A stretch of DNA of 61,097 nt from Prolixibacteraceae bacterium (GTDB taxonomy: Bacteria; Bacteroidota; Bacteroidia; Bacteroidales; Prolixibacteraceae). Shown here in pieces: positions 16,473-24,444 of this stretch; within the stretch, counting starts at the first letter, position 1; every line of letters starts with the position of its first letter. Location: assembly GCA_029975525.1 (NCBI GenBank), contig JARKOX010000187.1, forward strand, positions 1-61,097, in the 5' to 3' direction. The notes under the pieces were generated by a model. That model saw only the letters and a program-made list of their open reading frames with translations. It did not search any database and was not told where the DNA came from. Both the position numbers and the translations under genes were made by a program.

Positions 16473-16480
16473 CAAAATTA
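16473..16480 (-). promoter_or_regulatory. -7 box for the DUF4834 gene
   Basis: The minus strand reads TAATTTTG (TAnnTTTG), with a TTG 22 bases upstream (plus-strand CAA at 16503-16505) as a plausible -33. It lies about 55 bases before the start codon. Confidence 0.5.
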
Positions 16481-16512
16481 ATCTTTTTATTGCTGGCGAT
16501 TACAATATTCTG

Positions 16513-16545
16513 AAAAAACAAAAGCCCGGGAGTGGTTTCCCAGGC
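16513..16545 (-). terminator. Intrinsic terminator of the head-GIN operon
   Basis: On the minus strand a 7-bp stem (gcctggg / cccgggc, one wobble) is followed by TTTTGTTTTTT. It lies just past the stop of the downstream head-GIN gene. Confidence 0.7.
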
Positions 16546-16567
16546 CAAATACCGGTGATTGGACGAG

Positions 16568-17275
16568 TTATTCCCGTGAGATATCTCCGCCGCTCGATTC
16601 ATGCACATCGGTAACCGGAGGGTTGCCTGAGTAGCTGACGTCGCCGCCACTGCTGGCTTTGGCGTGCAGTTCGGCGGTAGCCTTAACTTTGGCGTCGGCG
16701 CCGCTGCTGGCATCGGCATAAACGATCCGGGCTGTCAGCTTCGAAGCATCCACGTCGCTGCCGGAGCTGACATCAACTTTGAGCTGGTCGGCCTGCCCGG
16801 CCAGGAGTGCGTCGGAACCGCTGCTGGCGCTGATTGCCACCTGGGTGTATTCCAGTTCGAGTTCCATCTCACTTCCGCTGCTGGCATCCAGGGTTAGTTT
16901 GTCGCCACGAAGCAGGGTCTCTCCTTTTACTTCGGCTCCGGAAGAGGCATCGAGGGCAACCAGGGTTTTGACGGTCACATACACGTTGCGCGACTGTCCC
17001 CAGTTCCAGTTAAAAATCGATTTGTTTTTTTGGTAAATGTGCAGGGTGCCATCTTTTACTTCGGTAACCAGGTCGTTGATCACCTCATCGTCGGCTTCGG
17101 CCACTACCTGTTCCTGGGAACCCATTTTCAGGTAAAGGTCAATTCCGGTGGATACTTTGATGGCTGTGAAGCCGGTTACGTTGCGGGTCTGTTTCACATT
17201 GGCCGCGTGGACGGCTGAGAAACTCAGCAGGGCTACCATCGGCAGCAGTAAAAAAAGAAAGTTTTTGGTGCTCAT
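16568..17275 (-). CDS. Head-GIN (DUF2807) exported protein 1
   Basis: A 235-residue secreted or periplasmic protein with a signal peptide (about residues 1-24, ending VHAA). The mature part is a DUF2807 'head GIN' beta-helix built from short repeats. Each repeat turns on an A/S-SSG-S/A/G-D/E core (LDASSGAE, LDASSGSE, ISASSGSD, VDVSSGSD, ADASSGAD, AKASSGGD, HESSGGD). The family is described as a putative adhesin head domain, but its true role is unclear. It is the second gene of a two-gene operon with a paralogue 30 bases upstream. No lipobox is seen here, unlike in the partner. Confidence 0.85.
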   Translation of the reverse strand: MSTKNFLFLLLPMVALLSFSAVHAANVKQTRNVTGFTAIKVSTGIDLYLKMGSQEQVVAEADDEVINDLVTEVKDGTLHIYQKNKSIFNWNWGQSRNVYVTVKTLVALDASSGAEVKGETLLRGDKLTLDASSGSEMELELEYTQVAISASSGSDALLAGQADQLKVDVSSGSDVDASKLTARIVYADASSGADAKVKATAELHAKASSGGDVSYSGNPPVTDVHESSGGDISRE

Positions 17276-17305
17276 GGTTTATGTTTTTTGAATTGGTATC
17301 GGGTT

Positions 17306-18022
17306 TTATTTGCGGATGATGTTTCCGCCCGACGAACTGGACGTGTTGACAGAGGCCGGAGTTCCGTAGTAGAAGATGTTGCCTCCGCTCGATGCTTCGG
17401 CGGTGAGGGCATCGGCAACGCTGATCCAGATATTGGCGCCGCTGGATACTTTGGTTTCGCAACTGCGGGAGAGCAGCGTTTCGGCGTTGAGGTTGGCGCC
17501 CGACGAGGCTTTGAGCGTTACGTTGGCTGCTTCGCCCGACAGGGTCAGGTTGGCGCCCGACGAGGCCTGAATTTCGGCCCGCTCGGAGCTGAAGCTGATA
17601 TTTAAAGTGCTTCCGGCTGTTCCGCGCACCAAAAGCCGGTCGCTTTCGAGCTGGTTTTCGGTAAAGAGGTTACTTCCGGCCGTCACCCTGATCTCATCGA
17701 GCCGGGTAACGGTGACCACCACTTTTTTCGATTCGGCCCGGCGGATATTGGCAGTTGCCTTTACCTCGAGAATGCCGTCGTTCACTTCGGTTTCAATCGC
17801 TTTCAGCAGATTTTCGTCGGCCACAACCACTACCTTGTTTTCAGTGCCCTGCACCAGCTGTACATTCATGCCGGAGGTCACTTTCACCCCGTGGAATTTG
17901 TCCGTCTTGCGGAGCTGCTCTACCACTTTCCCGTTCCCTTTCAGCGATGGGCCGATGAACAGACACGACGAAAAGGCAAAAGTGAGGAGGAGCAGCAACA
18001 GGATGCCGGTTTTTGTTTTCAT
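17306..18022 (-). CDS. Head-GIN (DUF2807) lipoprotein 2
   Basis: A paralogue of the next gene, predicted to be a lipoprotein. The signal segment LLLLLLTFAFSSC ends in a lipobox Cys (about residue 19 from the chosen start). The beta-helix repeats use an ASSGAN core (IQASSGANL, LKASSGANL, TKVSSGANI, AEASSGGNI, SSSSGGNI), so Asn takes the position held by Asp or Glu in the partner. The start chosen is MKTKTG; an in-frame Met at 18034 would add four residues. It is the first gene of the pair, with an exact -7 box about 30 bases upstream. The function is unknown; a surface or periplasmic structural role is inference. Confidence 0.84.
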   Translation of the reverse strand: MKTKTGILLLLLLTFAFSSCLFIGPSLKGNGKVVEQLRKTDKFHGVKVTSGMNVQLVQGTENKVVVVADENLLKAIETEVNDGILEVKATANIRRAESKKVVVTVTRLDEIRVTAGSNLFTENQLESDRLLVRGTAGSTLNISFSSERAEIQASSGANLTLSGEAANVTLKASSGANLNAETLLSRSCETKVSSGANIWISVADALTAEASSGGNIFYYGTPASVNTSSSSGGNIIRK

Positions 18023-18052
18023 CTGGTTTGTCATTTTTAAAGTTTAGACCAA

Positions 18053-18060
18053 CAAATTTA
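18053..18060 (-). promoter_or_regulatory. -7 box for the head-GIN pair
   Basis: The minus strand reads TAAATTTG, an exact TAnnTTTG, giving a predicted start near 18045 and a very short leader. It is one of two divergent promoters in the 18035-18375 gap. Confidence 0.5.
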
Positions 18061-18263
18061 CTTCCGGTTACGAAATTTATGTCAGGCGGTTGTTTTGCCA
18101 CACCATTTTTCGCTGAACAGAGGAATTAAATCGGTAAAACCGCCTTTTGCCGACGAAACCCGGTGGAAATCTCTCTGTTTTTTCCGCAGAGTCGGCTCCC
18201 CTTTTAATATAAATTAACGTAATGATTTGATTTTCTGGGTGACCGATTGTGTGCCAAGTTTGT

Positions 18264-18271
18264 TAATTTTG
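18264..18271 (+). promoter_or_regulatory. -7 box for the S41 protease; intergenic region 18035-18375
   Basis: TAATTTTG fits TAnnTTTG and predicts a leader of about 100 bases. Just inside the predicted transcript lies a small inverted repeat (gtggca 18275-18280 / tgccac 18289-18294) that could form a 5' hairpin. The rest of the roughly 340-base gap contains no convincing reading frame or RNA gene. Confidence 0.45.
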
Positions 18272-18375
18272 TCGGTGGCAATTAAATCTGCCACTGATTG
18301 TTTTTGGGGAAACCCGAAAAACCACGAATATGCGGTAACGCAGTGTGCGAATGTTTAAAATTAAATCTTAAGTAA

Positions 18376-20049
18376 ATGAAAGTCAGGAAGTTTTTGATTA
18401 TTACGGCGGCCGTTTTGGTAGCAGGCATTTCGTTGTTCAGCTTTACCAACGACCAGAAGAATTTTGAAATAGCCAAAAATCTCGATATCTACTACACCCT
18501 CTTTCGTGAGCTGAACACTTTTTATGTGGATGAGATCAATCCGAATAAGCTGGTGAAGACCAGTATCGATAAAATGCTGGAGTCGCTGGACCCCTACACC
18601 AACTACATTTCGGAAGCCGATGTCGAAGATTTCCGGTTTATGACCACCGGGGAGTATGCCGGTATCGGAGCGCTCATCAGCAAACAGAACGGGGTTATTG
18701 TGATCGCCGAACCGTACGAAGGTTTTCCGGCACAAAAATATGGGTTAAAAGCCGGCGATATCATCCTGGAGGTGGAAGGAAAAGCAACTGCGACGATGAG
18801 TACCGAGGATGTAAGCAACCTGCTGAAAGGTCCGGCCCTGAAACCCGTAAAACTGAAAATTCAGCGTCCCGAAGAGAAAAAGCCTTTTGAACTGGAGGTT
18901 ATCCGCGAAAAGATCACCATCGAGGCGGTTCCTTACTACGGCATGCTGGATGACAAGACCGCCTACATCCGCCTTTCCAATTTTACCCAGAATTGCAGTG
19001 AAGAGGTGAAGAAAGCTTACCTGGACCTGAAGAAACAGCACAATCCCGAATCGCTGGTGCTCGACCTGCGTTCCAACCCCGGAGGGCTGCTCATTGAGGC
19101 GGTTCAGATCATGAACCTGTTTGTGCCCAAAGGAGTGGAAATTGTCAGTACACGCGGAAAAGTGAAGGAGTGGGACAATGTTTACAAAGCCACCCAGGCG
19201 CCTGTTGACACCACCGTGCGCATTGCCGTCATTACCAACCGGGGGTCCGCGTCGGCTTCCGAAATTATCGCCGGCGCCATGCAGGATCTCGACCGCGGCC
19301 TGGTGATTGGTACGCGTACTTTCGGCAAAGGGCTGGTGCAGGCGACCCGCGAACTGAGTTACAATACCAAGCTGAAGGTGACCACTGCCAAGTATTATGT
19401 TCCCAGCGGACGCTGCATTCAGGCGCTCGACTACACCCACCGCAACGAAGATGGCAGCGTGGGCAATGTCCCCGATTCGCTGATCTCGGAATTTAAAACC
19501 AAAAACGGACGTAAGGTGTACGATGGCGGTGGGGTGGTTCCCGATATTAAAGTGGAGCAGGAAAACCTCAGCAGCCTGAGTGTGGAGCTGGTTACCCGGT
19601 TTATGGTCTTCGATTTTGCGACCCGTTTTGCCGCCCGGAATCCTTCCATCCCGCAACCGGAAGCGTTTAAAATTTCAGATGCCGTGTATGACGAATTTGT
19701 AAAATTTGTGAAGGAACATGATTTTAAATACGACTCGGAGACCCAAAATACACTGGCCGAACTGGTAAAAACCGCCAAAGAGGAAAAATATTTTGACGTG
19801 GCCAGTGAAGAGTTTAAGCTGCTCGAAAGTAAACTGAAGCCTGATCTGGATAAGGATCTGAAGCTTTTCCGGAAGGAGATCAGCGAGTTGCTCGAAGACG
19901 AAATCGTTTCGCGTTACTATTATCAGAAAGGCGCCATTCGGGCTGCTATCGATGAAGACCAGAGTATCCGCAAAGCGGTTGAGGCGTTGAAAACTACGGA
20001 TGTTTACAGCGTCTATTTCCGTCCCGGAACCGTTATTTCGCGCAATTGA
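18376..20049 (+). CDS. S41 family C-terminal processing peptidase
   Basis: A periplasmic Ser/Lys protease of the Prc/CtpA family that trims or degrades envelope proteins from their C-termini. The 557 residues have an N-terminal signal or anchor (about 5-23), a helical segment, a PDZ domain (about 85-170, starting near GEYAGIGALISKQ) and the S41 core. The catalytic serine is about S293 in GSASASE and the lysine about K318 in FGKGLVQ, 25 residues apart as in Prc. A C-terminal helical extension (about 420-557) follows. The gene is preceded by a -7 box and ended by a strong terminator. Substrates are not evident; no adaptor gene is adjacent. Confidence 0.93.
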   Translation: MKVRKFLIITAAVLVAGISLFSFTNDQKNFEIAKNLDIYYTLFRELNTFYVDEINPNKLVKTSIDKMLESLDPYTNYISEADVEDFRFMTTGEYAGIGALISKQNGVIVIAEPYEGFPAQKYGLKAGDIILEVEGKATATMSTEDVSNLLKGPALKPVKLKIQRPEEKKPFELEVIREKITIEAVPYYGMLDDKTAYIRLSNFTQNCSEEVKKAYLDLKKQHNPESLVLDLRSNPGGLLIEAVQIMNLFVPKGVEIVSTRGKVKEWDNVYKATQAPVDTTVRIAVITNRGSASASEIIAGAMQDLDRGLVIGTRTFGKGLVQATRELSYNTKLKVTTAKYYVPSGRCIQALDYTHRNEDGSVGNVPDSLISEFKTKNGRKVYDGGGVVPDIKVEQENLSSLSVELVTRFMVFDFATRFAARNPSIPQPEAFKISDAVYDEFVKFVKEHDFKYDSETQNTLAELVKTAKEEKYFDVASEEFKLLESKLKPDLDKDLKLFRKEISELLEDEIVSRYYYQKGAIRAAIDEDQSIRKAVEALKTTDVYSVYFRPGTVISRN

Positions 20050-20069
20050 TCCGGCGAGGATGCGCGTGA

Positions 20070-20102
20070 TAAAAAAGGGGAACCGTTTGGTTCCCCTTTT
20101 TT
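20070..20102 (+). terminator. Intrinsic terminator of the S41 protease gene
   Basis: A perfect stem (aaaaaaggggaacc / ggttcccctttttt) with a GTTT loop and a T-run lies 20 bases past the stop. It may also serve the convergent gene, whose stop lies at 20120. Confidence 0.88.
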
Positions 20103-20119
20103 ATGGAATTCAGCTCAGC

Positions 20120-21073
20120 TTATTTCCGTTTGATTTCGTAGAAAGGTAAGTAGGGATGCACCCTTCCGCCCGATCCGTAACTTTTGCCGCCGCCGCTCCC
20201 GCCTCCGAAGATGTTGAAGTTTTCTCCAATGGTATAACAGAGGCCAAAGCTGATTTTTCCGACAAACGACTGGGTGTTGAAGTGTTCCAGCAGGCTGTTG
20301 CTTTCGTTGTAGTCGAAGTTGGGCCGGCCGTCCACCATGTCGGCATTGACCATATAGTAGGAAGCATCGGCATAAAGGGCCACTTTTTCGCTGATCTGGA
20401 GCTCAAGTCCGGCACCACCCCCGAGGGTGAAAGCTGGCCAGCGGCCCTCCTTGGAGTCGGACGTTCCGCGCGAATAAAGCACCGGACGTCCATACACTAT
20501 GTTCGGATTGGTATTGTTGCCTACCCAGTCTTCCGGATTTTTCAGGGCAAGTTCGGTTGCCACAAACGAAACGCCGCCACTCAGTTTCAGGAAGGGGCGC
20601 AATTTGGCATTGGGCAGCGGGTAATACCTGAAATTTGCTACCACGTTGAGCAGCGAGCTGTTGTATTTCAGGGGCAAGCGGGTTATCATATTCGACACCA
20701 CATCGCTAACGGTGTCGGTCCCCTGGAGCTGGTTGAAATCGGTAAACTGAAAGTTGTAATAAGGTGGATTGTCATTCTCGCCGCTCATTTTGTTGCTGCT
20801 CACTTCGAGCCCCAGCCAGATCTTGTCTGACAGGGAAACCATAAATTCGGCATCGAGTCCCAGATTTCCCTGGTGAGTGAAATCGGAAAAAGGACCCAAC
20901 CCCTGCAGCAGAGAGTCAAGGTATGGGTAGATCTTTTCATTGCTGCCGGCTTCACTCATAAAGCGCGCGGTGTTACCGCCCACCCGTATTTTAATGGCAT
21001 TTTGTCCGGTTACAAAAAACGGAACCAACAGAAACATCGCCAAAGTTGTGCTGATAATCCAATTTTTTTTCAT
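20120..21073 (-). CDS. Outer-membrane beta-barrel protein with Gly-rich tail
   Basis: A 317-residue exported protein with a clear signal peptide (about 1-23, ending VTGQ). The body shows the alternating aromatic/polar strands of a barrel (LGLDAEFMVSLSDKIWLGLEV, FTLGGGAGLELQISEKVALYADASYY, FVGKISFGLCYTIG), in the style of 'outer membrane beta-barrel' or porin-family proteins of Bacteroidota. After the last strand there is a glycine-rich linker (GGGSGGGKSYGSGG) and a tail ending EIKRK instead of the terminal aromatic residue usual for barrel proteins. It is convergent with the S41 protease gene. No function is assigned beyond outer-membrane location. Confidence 0.78.
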   Translation of the reverse strand: MKKNWIISTTLAMFLLVPFFVTGQNAIKIRVGGNTARFMSEAGSNEKIYPYLDSLLQGLGPFSDFTHQGNLGLDAEFMVSLSDKIWLGLEVSSNKMSGENDNPPYYNFQFTDFNQLQGTDTVSDVVSNMITRLPLKYNSSLLNVVANFRYYPLPNAKLRPFLKLSGGVSFVATELALKNPEDWVGNNTNPNIVYGRPVLYSRGTSDSKEGRWPAFTLGGGAGLELQISEKVALYADASYYMVNADMVDGRPNFDYNESNSLLEHFNTQSFVGKISFGLCYTIGENFNIFGGGSGGGKSYGSGGRVHPYLPFYEIKRK

Positions 21074-21132
21074 AGGGTTTAATTGTGCTTAACTTAATGT
21101 CGCAAAATTGCATAAAAAGTTAGTGATTTTAT

Positions 21133-22398
21133 TTATTTACGAACGTTTTCTTTGATACTTTTAGCATCCACCACCTTAAATAATTTATCTGATCTTCTGA
21201 CTTTCTGCGGGATATGGATGGAGAAGTGTTCCCCCTTTCGGGCTTCGGAAACCGGTTCGAGCTTTACACGGATCTCATTTACAGTGGTTTCGATAACGCC
21301 GGTGGTGGGGCCGGTGATGATAATTTCGTCGCCGACAGCCAGGTTTCCGGTTTCGAGTTTAAATTCAGCTACCTGGATGTTGGGAAAGTAGTTGGTCCCT
21401 TTTCCGAGGTAGATTTTACGTTTGGTGGCCAGCGAACCGTAATTGTGGCTCCATTCGCCCAGGCGCTGTCCGAGGTAGTACCCGTCCCAGAAACCGCGGT
21501 TGAAGACGGTGGCCAGCCGTTGATCCCAGCGGGCAACTTTTTCATCGGTGAAAGTGCCGCTGAGCCAGGCCTCGACAGCTTCGCGGTAACACTCCACGGT
21601 GTTTTTAACATATTCGGGTGCCCGGGCGCGGCCTTCAATCTTCAGGACCGTGACCCCGGCATCCAGGATTTTGTTGAGAAAATGAATGGTCTTCAGGTCT
21701 TTGGGCGACATGATGTACTCATTGTCGATCTCCAGTTCGGCGCCGGTCTCTTTGTCGGTGACCAGGTAGGCGCGCCGGCAGGTTTGCAGGCAGCTTCCGC
21801 GGTTGGCCGACGAGTTCATCTCGTGCAGGCTCAGGTAGCATTTGCCGCTCACAGCCATGCAAAGGGCGCCGTGTACAAACATTTCGATCCGCACCAGCTC
21901 TCCCGAAGGCCCTTTCACCTGCTGCTCCCGAATCTTCTTCGTTATTTCGGTCACACGTCCCAGGTTGGTCTCGCGGGCCAGCACCACTACATCGGCAAAC
22001 TGGGCGTAAAATTTTACCGCTTCAAAATTGGTGATGTTCACCTGTGTGGAGATGTGAACTTCCATTCCGATGGCACGTGCCTGCTGAATAACCGAAATGT
22101 CGGCGGCAATAACGGCCGAAACACCTGCTTTTTGGGCTGCCTCGAGGACCTGGTGCATCAGCTCCATCTCGTTGTCGAAAACTTCAGTATTGAGGGTGAG
22201 ATAGGTTTTAACCTGATTTTGTGAGGCGATCCCGGTTATTTTTTCCAGATCCGACAGGGTGAAGTTGTTCGAGGAGCGCGCCCGCATATTGAGGTGCTCA
22301 ATCCCGAAATAGACCGAACCGGCCCCGCCCTGGATTGCCGCCATCAGCGATTCGTAAGAACCTACCGGGGCCATAATTTCGATATCACGTGAAGTCAT
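21133..22398 (-). CDS. Peptidase U32 family protein (TrhP/YegQ-like)
   Basis: A 421-residue U32 protein. The N-terminal segment IEIMAPVGSYESLMAAIQGGAGSVYFG starts the TIM-barrel-like catalytic part. The cysteine signature is complete (MFVHGALCMAVSGKCYLS, then NRGSCLQTCRR), consistent with an Fe-S site, followed by MSPKDLKTI and LKIEGRARAPEYV. A C-terminal beta domain (about 330-405) completes it. This form is that of TrhP (YegQ), which helps make 5-hydroxyuridine in tRNA in E. coli, rather than a true protease; RlhA or UbiU/V roles are less likely. Length and motifs fit well, but the substrate is not proven here. It is a single gene. Confidence 0.87.
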   Translation of the reverse strand: MTSRDIEIMAPVGSYESLMAAIQGGAGSVYFGIEHLNMRARSSNNFTLSDLEKITGIASQNQVKTYLTLNTEVFDNEMELMHQVLEAAQKAGVSAVIAADISVIQQARAIGMEVHISTQVNITNFEAVKFYAQFADVVVLARETNLGRVTEITKKIREQQVKGPSGELVRIEMFVHGALCMAVSGKCYLSLHEMNSSANRGSCLQTCRRAYLVTDKETGAELEIDNEYIMSPKDLKTIHFLNKILDAGVTVLKIEGRARAPEYVKNTVECYREAVEAWLSGTFTDEKVARWDQRLATVFNRGFWDGYYLGQRLGEWSHNYGSLATKRKIYLGKGTNYFPNIQVAEFKLETGNLAVGDEIIITGPTTGVIETTVNEIRVKLEPVSEARKGEHFSIHIPQKVRRSDKLFKVVDAKSIKENVRK

Positions 22399-22417
22399 AC
22401 GCTAATTTGTTGGGGCA

Positions 22418-22425
22418 CAAAGTTA
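22418..22425 (-). promoter_or_regulatory. -7 box for the U32 gene
   Basis: The minus strand reads TAACTTTG, an exact TAnnTTTG, about 20 bases upstream of the start codon, implying a very short leader. Confidence 0.5.
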
Positions 22426-22551
22426 ATGCTTTCCGGTAAAAAAATGAGGGGGACGGAAGGAAGGAACAGCCGTCGACGACTGCCTGCCGGAAAATATTGC
22501 AGAACGCTGGTGGTGAGCTTCCGGCGGCTGGCAGCATGCAACTGGCTGCGT

Positions 22552-22596
22552 AAAAAAACTAAACCTGCAAATCCGGTGGGAAAGGATTTACAGGTT
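22552..22596 (-). terminator. Intrinsic terminator of the DUF6807 gene
   Basis: A 13-bp imperfect stem (arms 22562-22574 and 22584-22596, one mismatch) is followed on the minus strand by a seven-T run. It lies 20 bases past the stop. Confidence 0.82.
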
Positions 22597-22616
22597 CAGT
22601 TGCTTTTCATACGACG

Positions 22617-23525
22617 TTATTCGGCTTTATATTTTTCGAACAGGCCGGCAATATTGGCTGTTTGGTGATCGCCGGCATGTACCAGTACCCGGTAGCGCAG
22701 CGTGAGGGTTTCTCCTTTTTTCAGGCGGGTGGCTTTGTCATCGGCCGGCCAGTACATCGGGGTTGGCGAGAAGAAGCCGTAATCGCGGGTAAACCAGGGC
22801 GACGGGTACCACGGATTGGACGGGTGCTGAAAAATGGCCATTCCTTCGGTGACGGCTCCCCGTTTGCCATAAAAATCGATCCAGGGCGACGCTGCCCCAA
22901 AGGTCCCTTTTTCGTTCAGCGCCCCTTCGGCGTTAATCATGACACCTCCGTTTTTTACCGAAAGGTCGGGATCCATCCGGCCGCTGAACAGCGAATGGTT
23001 GGTCTTTTCGATGGTGACGTCCATGAGCATTTCCATCGTAATGTCAAAATCAAGCTGGTAAAGCTCTTTTGTGGGGGCCGTGATGGTAATTTTGCGGCTG
23101 TCTTTAACCGGAGCCGGGGCGTCGGGGCGTTTCCAGATGCACTCGTCGAGGATGACCACCCGTTCGCCACCCTGTTCGGCCACCACCGCGCCGGTCGAGA
23201 TGATTCGGCCACGCTCCAGCCCCTCCTGCCAGTAGTTGCCGCCGTTTACCCGGTCGCAACCAAAGAAGAGCGAGCTGTGGTGCGGGTAATCGCTGTTACG
23301 CATCGAGGTGACGCTTCCGCCGGTGGCCGGACCGTTCACCGGGAAAAAGAAAGGATATTTTTCGTCGGGCGAAAAAAGATAGCTGGTGAAAAAACGGTTG
23401 TTGATACTCACATCGATTCTCGGGCCGGTTTTAACGGCCGTCACTTTTGCCTGTGCCTGCGCCTGGCCTTGTAAAAGGAGGGCCGATAACGTCAAAACGG
23501 CAAAAATAATCCTGCTGTATTTCAT
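22617..23525 (-). CDS. Exported DUF6807 / PmoA family protein
   Basis: A 302-residue protein with a signal peptide (about 1-26, ending AQAQA) and a beta-rich domain named 'methane oxygenase PmoA' in Pfam. That name comes from an annotation label; the family is unrelated to membrane methane monooxygenase and has no proven reaction. Recognisable blocks are SDYPHHSSLFFGCDRVNGGNYW, in which histidines might bind a metal or sugar, DPDLSVKNGGVMINAEGALN and FQHPSNPWYPSPWFTRDYGFFSP. The family is often found with sugar-metabolism genes in Bacteroidota and Planctomycetota. Here it stands alone with its own terminator. A carbohydrate-related role is inference. Confidence 0.82.
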   Translation of the reverse strand: MKYSRIIFAVLTLSALLLQGQAQAQAKVTAVKTGPRIDVSINNRFFTSYLFSPDEKYPFFFPVNGPATGGSVTSMRNSDYPHHSSLFFGCDRVNGGNYWQEGLERGRIISTGAVVAEQGGERVVILDECIWKRPDAPAPVKDSRKITITAPTKELYQLDFDITMEMLMDVTIEKTNHSLFSGRMDPDLSVKNGGVMINAEGALNEKGTFGAASPWIDFYGKRGAVTEGMAIFQHPSNPWYPSPWFTRDYGFFSPTPMYWPADDKATRLKKGETLTLRYRVLVHAGDHQTANIAGLFEKYKAE

Positions 23526-23651
23526 GGTTTATTGATTTGATGATGATTCGTTCATCAAAATAAGTGATTACCGGTTAAGGATCGCTAATATTTTTTTATG
23601 ATTTTCACCACGCGAATTAGCAAAATATGCCCACCGGGCGTGATCAGCCGA

Positions 23652-23687
23652 AAACGGCCGGAAGCGACAACAGGCTTCCGGCCGTTT
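23652..23687 (-). terminator. Terminator of the seven-gene export operon
   Basis: A perfect 14-bp inverted repeat (aaacggccggaagc / gcttccggccgttt, eight-base loop) with a short T-run on the minus strand. It starts 15 bases past the stop of the last operon gene. Confidence 0.78.
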
Positions 23688-23702
23688 CCGTTGCTTGTCG
23701 GG

Positions 23703-24416
23703 TTACACGAACCGTTCCCGCTTTTGCAGGTTGAATAATCCGTAAAGCAGAAAAACAAGGATGCCGGCGCCCAGGAAAATCCGGTTGCGGGTGGTAATCC
23801 CTTCCCAGATAATTTCATTGAAATTGTTGGGAATATCAAACGGGTTGAGGAAGATGTTCCACTGGCTCCGCTGCATCGACTCGGAGAGGATGAGCAGCGC
23901 CACCCCGATGAGTACCATCACCACGGCGGTGCCGTTTCCGTTTTTGATGATCGTGGAGAACATAAACGCCATTGCCCCCAGAAAAACGATCGGGAACATC
24001 AGCTGTACGGCCATTTCGAACGGGTTGACCTTGTAGAGCAGGAAAGAAGAGATCCATCCGTAAAAGATCAGGATAACAAATACCTGCACAAAAATCATCA
24101 CCAGCCGCACCAGCCAAACCTTGTAACGGTAGTCGGGGATCCCGAAGAGGATTTCGAGTATGCGCGAGTCCTCGTCGTTTTGGATTCCGAAGGCGGTGGG
24201 ATAGAAGATCAGCAAAACCCCGGGAAAGAGCAGCAGGTTGTAAATTGTATCCTCGCCGATGGTGCCTCCTTCGTAAACGTTCATAATGGCAAAAAAGAGA
24301 TAGAAGGCAAACGATGCCAGCAAAAACCAGACGAACCGGTTGGCAAAGATGATCTTTAGGTTGTACCGGATGGTCTTCCAGACTACAATGGCCATATTTT
24401 TTGAAAAGAACTTCAT
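23703..24416 (-). CDS. ABC-2 type transporter permease, six TM segments
   Basis: A 237-residue inner-membrane protein with six hydrophobic segments (near residues 28-47, 60-78, 98-120, 133-155, 163-180 and 212-230) and no soluble domain. The organisation resembles ABC-2 permeases. The stretch NDEDSRILEILFGIPDYRYKVW between TM2 and TM3 corresponds in position and character to the coupling segment in the larger permease at 35284-38649 (KKLDTTEVIYMRSMTNGEYVIG), which suggests they are relatives. It is the last gene of the operon, 28 bases after the RND-ABC fusion. Its ATPase partner is probably the ABC domain fused to that RND protein; this is inference. Confidence 0.85.
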   Translation of the reverse strand: MKFFSKNMAIVVWKTIRYNLKIIFANRFVWFLLASFAFYLFFAIMNVYEGGTIGEDTIYNLLLFPGVLLIFYPTAFGIQNDEDSRILEILFGIPDYRYKVWLVRLVMIFVQVFVILIFYGWISSFLLYKVNPFEMAVQLMFPIVFLGAMAFMFSTIIKNGNGTAVVMVLIGVALLILSESMQRSQWNIFLNPFDIPNNFNEIIWEGITTRNRIFLGAGILVFLLYGLFNLQKRERFV

Positions 24417-24444
24417 TTTTTCATTTTTATTGAATTACAGAAAA

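Noticed and set aside
16568-18034. Possible CRISPR-like or DNA tandem repeats from the repeated SSG codons
   Set aside because: The periodicity is at protein level (beta-helix turns), the DNA units vary, and there are no spacers.
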